A stretch of DNA of 9,956 nucleotides from an uncultured Blautia sp. (GTDB lineage: Bacteria > Bacillota > Clostridia > Lachnospirales > Lachnospiraceae): positions 1 to 9,956 of the forward strand of contig CAMNGN010000068.1 of the NCBI GenBank assembly GCA_946538475.1, in the 5' to 3' direction. A model generated the notes under the pieces. The model had not been told where the DNA came from. It did not search any database and saw only the letters and a list, made by a program, of their open reading frames with translations. The position numbers and the translations under genes were made by a program. How positions within the stretch are numbered: the stretch's first letter is position 1; each line of letters starts with the position of its first letter. Positions 1 to 6,121 of the stretch are shown piece by piece.

Positions 1-336
1 TACACCAGAAACCTGATGAAGGAAGCGCACGAAAAAGGAACGCCGGTCATGAGGCCGCTGTTCTACGACTTCCCGGAGGACAAGGTCTGCTGGGACAACG
101 AATCCGAGATGATGTACGGCCCCGACATCCTGGTGGCGCCTGTGATGGAGCGCGGACAGAGGACGAAAGAAGTGTATCTGCCTGCAGGAGCTTCCTGGAC
201 ACATATCTGGTCGGGCGAGACATACGAGGGCGGTCAGACCGTCACGGTAGACGCGCCGCTCGACAAGCTGCCGGTTTTCACAAAAAAAGGCTGTAACTGT
301 TCAGTCAGCTCCTCGCATTTACTGCGAGGGGCGTGA
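1..336 (+). CDS. GH31 family alpha-glycosidase (probable alpha-xylosidase), C-terminal fragment
   Basis: This is the last 111 codons of a gene that begins before the window. It reads through the C-terminal end of the GH31 barrel and the following beta domain (RPLFYDFPED, then GPDILVAPVMERG, EVYLPAG, LPVFTKKG). It aligns residue for residue with the end of the complete GH31 gene at 476-2479, so the two are tandem paralogues, and the opening DNA of the two tails is clearly related. GH31 enzymes release alpha-linked xylose or glucose from oligosaccharides. Family similarity stops at PVFTKKG; the last 14 residues, starting CNCSVSSS, and the stop codon are encoded by the repeat element that begins at 293. 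The original C-terminus therefore seems to have been replaced. The catalytic residues lie outside the window, so activity cannot be judged. Confidence 0.9.
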   Translation, partial: YTRNLMKEAHEKGTPVMRPLFYDFPEDKVCWDNESEMMYGPDILVAPVMERGQRTKEVYLPAGASWTHIWSGETYEGGQTVTVDAPLDKLPVFTKKGCNCSVSSSHLLRGA

Positions 337-437
337 AACAAAAGTTCAACAGCTAAGGCCGGGCGCACTTCCAATGCGACGACAGGAGCCTGCGCCCGGC
401 CTCGTAACTGTGAAGGAACTTGTGACTGAACAGTTAC
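293..437. repeat. Structured palindromic repeat element (MITE- or REP-like) between GH31 paralogues
   Basis: A perfect 15-bp terminal inverted repeat bounds this stretch: GTAACTGTTCAGTCA at 293-307 and its reverse complement at 423-437. Inside are two more hairpins: a 7-bp stem (CCTCGCA, 311-317 with 323-329) and a perfect 12-bp GC-rich stem (AGGCCGGGCGCA, 356-367 with 391-402). The motif GTAACTGT recurs at 404-411, so CGTAACTGT at 403-411 can also pair with 430-438. There is no open reading frame of its own and no transposase. The layout suggests a small non-autonomous mobile or structured intergenic repeat; it could also act in RNA as a processing or attenuation site between the two GH31 genes. 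It overlaps the end of the upstream gene. Copy number in the genome cannot be seen from this window. Confidence 0.75.
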
Positions 438-475
438 GAATGACTTCAGACTTTCCACAGTAAAGGAGAACTGAC

Positions 476-2479
476 ATGTTTTCGATCAAAGATAATGCGC
501 TCCTTCGCAGAAACGACAAGGAACTTCTGCGGATAGAGCCGTGGGGAAAGAACAGCCTCAGGGTCCGCGCGACCCAGAGGTGCGAATTCCTCTCCGATGA
601 GCACAGCGCGCTCGAGGCTCCCGAGAAGACAGAGGCGGATATTATTATAGAAGGAAATACTGCCGTGATCACCAACGGGAACATCACCTGCCATGTTTCT
701 TCGGGCGGCGTTCTTTTGTTCACCGACAGAAACGGCAAGGTGCTGTTTGAAGAGTATGACCGCACCCGCGATATGTATGAGGGCAGCAAAAAGTTTGCCA
801 GCGCGCTGGAGATCGATCCCAGGACGTTTCAGCCGAAGGCAGGCTGCGATGGCTATAAGCTGATCTATCGCATCGAGGCGTACGATGACGAGAGATTTTA
901 CGGCATGGGCCAGTATCAGCAGCCGTTCCTGAATGTGAAAGGATGCGTTTTGGAGCTGGCACAGAGAAATTCGCAGGCGAGCGTTCCGTTCGTGCTTTCG
1001 AGCAGAGGGTACGGCATGCTTTGGAACAATCCCGCGATCGGCAAGGTCACCTTCGGAAAGAACGTGACCGAGTGGGAAGCCTATTCCACCAAACAGCTGG
1101 ATTACTGGATCACCGCCGGAGACACGCCCGCCGAGATCGAAGAAGCCTACGCCCGTGCCACGGGGACAGTCCCCATGATGCCGGAGTACGGCCTTGGTTT
1201 CTGGCAGTGCAAGCTCCGCTATCAGACCCAGGAGGAGCTGCTGGAGGTCGCGCGCGGGTATAAGAAGAGAGGCATTCCTCTCGATGTGATCGTGGCGGAC
1301 TTCTTCCACTGGCCGCATGAGGGCGACTGGAAATTCGATCCCGAGTATTGGCCGGATCCCGCAGCCATGGTGCGCGAGCTCGACGAGATGGGCGTAAAGC
1401 TGATGGTTTCGGTGTGGCCGACCGTGGACGGCGAGAGCGAGAATTACGAGGAGATGCGTGAGCTCGGCTATCTTTCCCGCTCGGAATACGGCAAGAGACT
1501 TGGACAGCTGGGTAACGCCTGCATCTTCGACCCGACCAACCCGGATGCCCGCAAGTATGTGTGGGGCAAGCTGAAAGAGAATTATTATAAGGATGGTATT
1601 CAGATCTTCTGGCTGGATGAGGCCGAGCCTGAATTCACCGGGTATGAGTTTGAACACTATCGTTACTTCATCGGCGCAGATTTGGAGATGGGGAACATCT
1701 TCCCGAAATATTATGCAAGGATGGCTTACGAAGGCATGGCGGAAGAAGGGCAGGAGAACATCCTCAATCTTCTTCGCTGCGCGTGGGCGGGCAGCCAGAA
1801 GTATGGTGCGCTGGTGTGGTCGGGCGATATCGATTCTTCGTTCCGGGCACTCAGGAATCAGCTGGCGGCAGGTCTGAACATGGGGCTTTCCGGTATTCCG
1901 TGGTGGACCACCGACATCGGCGGGTTCCACGGCGGCAACATCAATGACGATGCGTTTAAGGAAGTGCTTGTGCGCTGGTTCGCCTTCGGCGCTTTCTGCC
2001 CGGTCATGAGGCTGCACGGCTTCCGCGAGCCGTTCAAACCCGCTCTTTCGGATCACGGCGGCGGAAAGCAGATCAGCGGTGCCGAGAATGAGATCTGGAG
2101 CTACGGCGAAGAAGTTTATGAGATCTGCAAGAAGTATATTACGCTTCGTGAGAATATGCGTCCTTACACACGCAGCCTGATGAAGGAAGCGCATGAGAAA
2201 GGGACGCCGGTCATCAGACCGCTGTTCTACGATTTCCCGCAGGACAAGGCGTGCGCGGAGATCGAGGATGAGTTTATGTTCGGCCCGGACGTGCTGGTGG
2301 CACCGATCCTTTATGCGGGGGTGCGCGAGCGTGAGGTTTATCTGCCGGAAGGCGAGTGGAAGAACATCAACGATGGCAAGTGCTATGCCGGCGGACAGAC
2401 GATCTGCGCGGATGCACCGTATGAGGCGATCCCTGTGTTTGTGAGAGCGGGGAGCGAGGCGGAGAAATATCTGCTTTAA
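476..2479 (+). CDS. GH31 family alpha-xylosidase-type glycoside hydrolase
   Basis: A 667-residue retaining alpha-glycosidase of family GH31, most like XylS/YicI-type alpha-xylosidases, which remove alpha-xylosyl units from xyloglucan-type oligosaccharides. No signal peptide is visible, so it is probably cytoplasmic and acts on imported oligosaccharides. The N-terminal beta-sandwich covers about residues 1-230 and includes the DERFYGMGQ substrate loop. The barrel starts near G239 (GLGFWQCKLRY). FWLDEAEPEF carries the expected nucleophile D381, WSGDIDSSF the expected acid/base D451, followed by TDIGGF (D480) and RLHGFREP (R512, H514). The start is well supported by AAAGGAG about 8 bases before ATG 476. 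It lies directly downstream of a truncated-end paralogue and is probably part of the same sugar-use locus. Xylosidase versus glucosidase specificity is inferred from overall resemblance. Confidence 0.93.
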   Translation: MFSIKDNALLRRNDKELLRIEPWGKNSLRVRATQRCEFLSDEHSALEAPEKTEADIIIEGNTAVITNGNITCHVSSGGVLLFTDRNGKVLFEEYDRTRDMYEGSKKFASALEIDPRTFQPKAGCDGYKLIYRIEAYDDERFYGMGQYQQPFLNVKGCVLELAQRNSQASVPFVLSSRGYGMLWNNPAIGKVTFGKNVTEWEAYSTKQLDYWITAGDTPAEIEEAYARATGTVPMMPEYGLGFWQCKLRYQTQEELLEVARGYKKRGIPLDVIVADFFHWPHEGDWKFDPEYWPDPAAMVRELDEMGVKLMVSVWPTVDGESENYEEMRELGYLSRSEYGKRLGQLGNACIFDPTNPDARKYVWGKLKENYYKDGIQIFWLDEAEPEFTGYEFEHYRYFIGADLEMGNIFPKYYARMAYEGMAEEGQENILNLLRCAWAGSQKYGALVWSGDIDSSFRALRNQLAAGLNMGLSGIPWWTTDIGGFHGGNINDDAFKEVLVRWFAFGAFCPVMRLHGFREPFKPALSDHGGGKQISGAENEIWSYGEEVYEICKKYITLRENMRPYTRSLMKEAHEKGTPVIRPLFYDFPQDKACAEIEDEFMFGPDVLVAPILYAGVREREVYLPEGEWKNINDGKCYAGGQTICADAPYEAIPVFVRAGSEAEKYLL

Positions 2480-2532
2480 TTCGATGTTATTGTCAGAGCT
2501 ATTGTCTGTGAGCAACGTTATGACTACTGTAG

Positions 2533-2553
2533 ACTGCTTATAGCAGTATTTTT
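2533..2553 (+). terminator. Candidate rho-independent terminator after the GH31 gene
   Basis: A 6-bp stem, ACTGCT at 2533-2538 pairing with AGCAGT at 2542-2547, has a three-base loop and is followed at once by ATTTTT (2548-2553). It stands 53 bases after the GH31 stop codon, where the end of a transcript is expected. The stem is short and only half GC, so the terminator is likely of moderate strength. Confidence 0.5.
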
Positions 2554-2554
2554 G

Positions 2555-2582
2555 CAGCTGTCCGGAGGACTCCGGGCAGCTG
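2555..2582 (+). other. Stable stem-loop just upstream of the DUF624 gene
   Basis: CAGCTGTCCGGA at 2555-2566 pairs with TCCGGGCAGCTG at 2571-2582 with one G-U pair and a GGAC loop. Only three T bases follow, so it is a weak candidate as a second terminator. Because it sits just before the ribosome binding site of the next gene, it may instead affect stability or translation of that transcript. Confidence 0.5.
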
Positions 2583-2599
2583 TTTAAGTGGAGTTGGCT

Positions 2600-3217
2600 A
2601 TGAAGGGAAATGGTTGGAACAATCTGTTTGGATTCGGCGGAGCATACACAACGATCGTCGGGAAGATATTTGACACGCTGATGCTCGGAGTACTGTGGGT
2701 CATCTGCAGTCTGCCGCTCATCACGATCGGAGCTTCCACGACCGCGCTTTATTACGCAATCGTGAAGAGCGTAAAGAATGATGAAGGGTATGCCTCTACC
2801 ATGTTCTTCAAGTCATTCAAGAAGAATTTCCGCCAGGCCACCATCCTGTGGCTCGTAGCTGCTCTGGCTTTTTTTCTGATGCGGCTCAATTCCGGGATCC
2901 TTATGGCAAAAACTGAGGGTACTTTCGGGCTGGTCATGATCGGTTTTTATACCGCGGCGGCAGTCTATGTGGTCCTGACCGCAGCGTATATGTTTCCTGC
3001 GCTCTCACGGTTTGAGATGGATACCTTCTGGTTCCTGCGCATCGCGCTGTATATGGTGGCAAGATATTTCCTCACCAGCATCGCGATAGCGGTGATCCTG
3101 GCGATGGCCGCGGTATTTGTGTGGCGGCTGCCCCTGCTGATCTTCGTGGTGCCCGGACCCGTGGTGTTTTTGGTTGCGGAGTTTATGGAGCGGGTGCTTG
3201 CGAAGCATGCACCGTGA
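2600..3217 (+). CDS. DUF624 / YesL-like integral membrane protein
   Basis: A 205-residue membrane protein of the DUF624 (YesL) family, recognised by the stretch around residues 30-50 (LWVICSLPLITIGASTTALYY), followed by a short basic region with FFKSFKKNFRQATILW. Likely membrane segments are near residues 24-45, 80-97, 109-133, 156-176 and 178-197. The biochemical role of the family is unknown; its members commonly sit in loci for uptake and breakdown of plant polysaccharides, which fits the GH31 genes just upstream. The ATG at 2600 is chosen because GGAG at 2590-2593 lies six bases before it. A GTG at 2588 would add four residues but has no ribosome binding site. The next gene follows after 40 bases and may be cotranscribed. 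Confidence 0.85.
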   Translation: MKGNGWNNLFGFGGAYTTIVGKIFDTLMLGVLWVICSLPLITIGASTTALYYAIVKSVKNDEGYASTMFFKSFKKNFRQATILWLVAALAFFLMRLNSGILMAKTEGTFGLVMIGFYTAAAVYVVLTAAYMFPALSRFEMDTFWFLRIALYMVARYFLTSIAIAVILAMAAVFVWRLPLLIFVVPGPVVFLVAEFMERVLAKHAP

Positions 3218-3257
3218 AAGAAACACACCACATGGAAATAGAAAAGGAGATAAAAAA

Positions 3258-4283
3258 ATGAAATTCAGAAAATTAATGGCTTGCGGTATCGCAGCAGGAA
3301 TCATGGCACTCGCAGCAACAGCAGTAAGCGCAGCAACACTCACCACCGATGACGGTGTTCTTTCTATCGAAACACCTTCCGATGAGTGGCAGAGCACAAC
3401 GGATCCGCTTCACTGGTTCGTAGTCACCGATGGCAAAGATACCATTACAATAGATCACCTGAGCAACGGCGAAGCTCTTCCGGCAACGGTCGTAGCAAAT
3501 GATGAGTACAAAGCGGTTTATCAGGGCTTTGTTTCCACAAAGAACGAAGTATTCGTAGTGAAGGGACTTTCCAACGAGCAGGAAGATCTGCAGAAACTTA
3601 TGGAGACCATCGGAACGATCCGTGTTCTCAAACCGGACACCAAGCAGGCGATCACCAAGGCAGATGCTCCTAAAGCTTATGACTTCGGCCTCAGACCGAT
3701 CAACGCAGTGTACCGTGTAATCAGCGACGAGCTGAACGTCCGCAGAGGATGCTCCACAGACGACGCCAAGATCGGCGAACTCTATCAGGGCGATAAGGTT
3801 ACCGTAGACGGCGCAGTGACAAAGAATGGCAAAGACTTTGGCTGGTATCAGATCGGCGAGAACCTGTTCAGAGATGACCATTCAAACTACACATGGTCCA
3901 GCGAGCCGGGATTCATCGACAGCGATGCACCCACAAACTCTGACTATACAGAATACTTTACCATCTATTCTCAGGGCAGCTCGATCGAGAAGATCCACAA
4001 AGTAGCAGATCACTTTGAGAATGCAAGCGGAAGTGTTTCCTGGTATCTCACTCCCGAAGGACTCTATCAGGACAACGTAAACCATTCACTGTGGTCCACA
4101 GATCCGAACTACTTCGGAATGGACAACGGCGGAGACTTTGATGATACCGACGACTACAACGATTCCTATGATAGTGCATATGATGATGCATATGATTATC
4201 AGGGCGGTACCGACATCACCGGAGACACAGACGACTATAACGATACATTTGACGGTGTGAATGACGCATTTGATTTTGACTAA
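3258..4283 (+). CDS. Secreted SH3-like protein with an Asp/Tyr-rich tail
   Basis: A 341-residue exported protein of unknown exact role. Residues 1-25 form a classical signal peptide (KFRK, a hydrophobic core, then AVSA before the cleavage site). Residues 27-135 form a domain I do not recognise (starts TLTTDDGVLSIETPSDEW). Residues about 150-200 look like a bacterial SH3 domain (ELNVRRGCSTDDAKIGELYQGDKV in two parts), which often binds cell-wall peptides. Two related segments, around W196 and W262, each continue into a D-rich turn ending W-S-(S/T)-(E/D)-P. The tail, residues 287-341, is almost all Asp, Tyr, Gly, Asn and Thr and contains two related halves starting DTDDYND. AAGGAG shortly before ATG 3258 fixes the start; the longer frame from 3174 overlaps the previous gene and lacks a site. 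A role in the wall or in metal binding is inference. Confidence 0.8.
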   Translation: MKFRKLMACGIAAGIMALAATAVSAATLTTDDGVLSIETPSDEWQSTTDPLHWFVVTDGKDTITIDHLSNGEALPATVVANDEYKAVYQGFVSTKNEVFVVKGLSNEQEDLQKLMETIGTIRVLKPDTKQAITKADAPKAYDFGLRPINAVYRVISDELNVRRGCSTDDAKIGELYQGDKVTVDGAVTKNGKDFGWYQIGENLFRDDHSNYTWSSEPGFIDSDAPTNSDYTEYFTIYSQGSSIEKIHKVADHFENASGSVSWYLTPEGLYQDNVNHSLWSTDPNYFGMDNGGDFDDTDDYNDSYDSAYDDAYDYQGGTDITGDTDDYNDTFDGVNDAFDFD

Positions 4284-4327
4284 AGTGAAACAGGGGACGG
4301 TTCGAGGAACCGTCCCCTGTTTCACTT
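4283..4327. repeat. Perfect 21-bp palindrome of the GTGAAACAGGGGACGG family
   Basis: Bases 4283-4303 are the exact reverse complement of 4307-4327, with a three-base loop GAG. The outer part reads AAGTGAAACAGGGGACGG. It begins on the last base of the stop codon of the preceding gene. The same core, with one change, returns at 9748, so this is a dispersed repeat family rather than a unique terminator. There is no T-run after the stem, but the very stable hairpin could still stop or protect transcripts. I recall similar palindromes being widespread in Firmicutes as REP-like elements, but I cannot check this here. Confidence 0.85.
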
Positions 4328-4333
4328 GAAAGA

Positions 4334-4362
4334 TTGCGAATCACGCCCGTTTATGGTAGTAT
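4334..4362 (+). promoter_or_regulatory. Candidate sigma-A type promoter for the phosphomutase gene
   Basis: TTGCGA at 4334-4339 and TAGTAT at 4357-4362 are spaced by 17 bases and each match four of six consensus positions. They lie just after the palindrome and 38 bases before the ATG at 4400, a plausible place for a new transcription start. The match is only moderate. Confidence 0.4.
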
Positions 4363-4399
4363 AGGTAGTAACAGGCTTACATGAAAAGGAGGGAGACAC

Positions 4400-6091
4400 A
4401 TGAACGCCGTAGAAACTTATAACCTTTGGATGGAAAAACTGCCGGACGGCGATCCGATGAAAGAGGAACTCGCCGGAATTGCCGGAAATGAAGCCGAAAT
4501 TACTGACAGATTCTATCAGGAAATTGTCTTTGGTACTGCCGGACTTCGCGGAATCTGCGGTGCGGGAACAAACCGTATGAATGAGAAAACCGTGGGTCGT
4601 GCGACTCAGGGCATAGCCAATTACATCAAAAAATCGGGCGAGGATCCGGCAAAAGGGGTCGTTTTCGCTTATGACTGCCGCTATAATTCCAAAGAGTTCT
4701 CGGAGCTTGCCGCAGAGATCCTGGCAGCGAACGGAATAAAAGTTTATCTGTTTCCGTCGCTTCGCCCGACTCCCGAACTGTCCTTCGCCATCAGAAAACT
4801 GGGCGCACTCTCGGGCATAAATATGACTGCAAGCCACAACCCCAAGGAATACAACGGCTACAAAGTGTACTGGTCAGACGGAGCGCAGATTTCGGGCGCC
4901 GTATCGGACGGTATGCTGAAAGAAATTCAGGCCCTGGATCTTTTTGATGAATTCCCGCGCATCACGCTGGAAGAAGCGATCGAAAAAGGCCTTGTCACGA
5001 TGCTTGGCGAGCAGATGGACAGAGAGTATTATGACTATGTCAAATCGATGAAGCAGCGCCCTGACGAGATGCTGGACAAGACGGTTCGCGTCGTCTATAC
5101 CCCGCTAAACGGAGCAGGAAGCATTCCGTACCGGGTTCTGTCCGAAGAGCTCGGATACACTAACTTTATGATCGTCCCCGAACAGAAGGATCCCGATCCC
5201 GAATTCACTACGGTCGGTTATCCGAACCCCGAAGATCCCAAGGGCTTCGAGCTGGCTGAAAAACTGGGCAAAGAAGTGGGAGCCGAGGTATTGATCGCGA
5301 CAGACCCCGACAGCGACCGTATGGCGGTGGAAATTCCGGATGGAAAAGGCGGATATACACCGCTTAACGGAAACCAGACAGGCGCGATGCTCATCGCTTA
5401 CATGGCGGAGAGCAAGAAAGACACAGGACGTCTGCCGAAGAAAGCCGCTATGATCAAATCGATCGTGACCGGAGATTTTGGCAGAAAGATATGTGAATCT
5501 TATGGAATCAAGGTCTACGAAGCGCTCACAGGCTTCAAGAACATCTGCGGCGTGATCCCGAGAGCCGAAAAAGAAGGGTACACCTACTTCTATGGGTACG
5601 AAGAGAGCATCGGAAGTGCTCCCGGAGAGCCGGTCCGTGATAAAGACGGCATATGTGCCGGCATGCTCATCATGGAAATGGCAGCGTACTATAAAAAGAA
5701 AGGGATGACCCTCGGGGATGCTCTGAAAGAAATGTACGAGAAGTATGGCTGGTATGCGGAAGATCAGGTGTCGGTCGTCCTCAAAGGCAAGGAAGGCGCA
5801 GACAGGATCGGCCGTATCATGGATAAATTCCGTGCCGGCAAACCGCAGAGCTTTGGCCGCTTCAAGGTGAAAAAGATCAGAGACTATCTGCACGGCTACG
5901 AAGACATACCGGCATCGAACGTTCTGATCTTTGATCTGGGCGACGGCACCTGGTTTGCCATGAGACCGTCAGGGACAGAACCGAAGATCAAATTCTATTA
6001 TTATGCGGTGAGCGATAACGAAGAAACCTCCAAAGAGAGGGTGGCTTCCATCCGCCGCGAAGTGGACAGCATGATCGAACAGATTAAGTAA
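4400..6091 (+). CDS. pgcA: Phosphoglucomutase / phosphomannomutase (alpha-D-phosphohexomutase)
   Basis: A 563-residue cytoplasmic enzyme of the alpha-D-phosphohexomutase superfamily. It interconverts hexose 1-phosphate and hexose 6-phosphate, feeding glycolysis or sugar-nucleotide synthesis for the envelope. All four hallmark loops are visible: TASHNPKEYNG with the phosphoserine S145, the metal loop DPDSDR (D302, D304, D306), the sugar-specificity loop GYEESIG (residues 399-405), and the phosphate-binding loop RPSGTEPK from R522. The length fits the Firmicutes PgcA type of about 560-580 residues. AAGGAGG at 4386-4392, seven bases before the ATG, supports the start. The gene ends 30 bases before the start of the large surface protein, so the two are probably cotranscribed. 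Glucose versus mannose preference cannot be settled from sequence, so the gene symbol is by family resemblance. Confidence 0.95.
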   Translation: MNAVETYNLWMEKLPDGDPMKEELAGIAGNEAEITDRFYQEIVFGTAGLRGICGAGTNRMNEKTVGRATQGIANYIKKSGEDPAKGVVFAYDCRYNSKEFSELAAEILAANGIKVYLFPSLRPTPELSFAIRKLGALSGINMTASHNPKEYNGYKVYWSDGAQISGAVSDGMLKEIQALDLFDEFPRITLEEAIEKGLVTMLGEQMDREYYDYVKSMKQRPDEMLDKTVRVVYTPLNGAGSIPYRVLSEELGYTNFMIVPEQKDPDPEFTTVGYPNPEDPKGFELAEKLGKEVGAEVLIATDPDSDRMAVEIPDGKGGYTPLNGNQTGAMLIAYMAESKKDTGRLPKKAAMIKSIVTGDFGRKICESYGIKVYEALTGFKNICGVIPRAEKEGYTYFYGYEESIGSAPGEPVRDKDGICAGMLIMEMAAYYKKKGMTLGDALKEMYEKYGWYAEDQVSVVLKGKEGADRIGRIMDKFRAGKPQSFGRFKVKKIRDYLHGYEDIPASNVLIFDLGDGTWFAMRPSGTEPKIKFYYYAVSDNEETSKERVASIRREVDSMIEQIK

Positions 6092-6121
6092 AGCAACTAT
6101 CGAAGGGAGGACACACACAGG

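Noticed and set aside
293..336. A frameshift as the reason for the odd end of the first GH31 gene
   Set aside because: No other frame continues the family sequence; the change coincides with the left arm of the repeat element, so insertion explains it better.
446..2515. A 689-residue open frame on the minus strand opposite the GH31 gene
   Set aside because: It lies antisense to a gene with intact catalytic motifs, has no recognisable domain and no ribosome binding site, and is a codon-bias shadow.
3174..3257. An upstream ATG that would add 28 residues to the SH3 protein
   Set aside because: It overlaps the DUF624 gene, lacks a ribosome binding site and would bury the signal peptide; ATG 3258 has AAGGAG at good spacing.
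3258..3335. A lipobox-like LMAC at residues 6-9 of the SH3 protein
   Set aside because: The Cys comes right after the charged N-terminus with no hydrophobic core before it; a normal AVSA cleavage site follows later.
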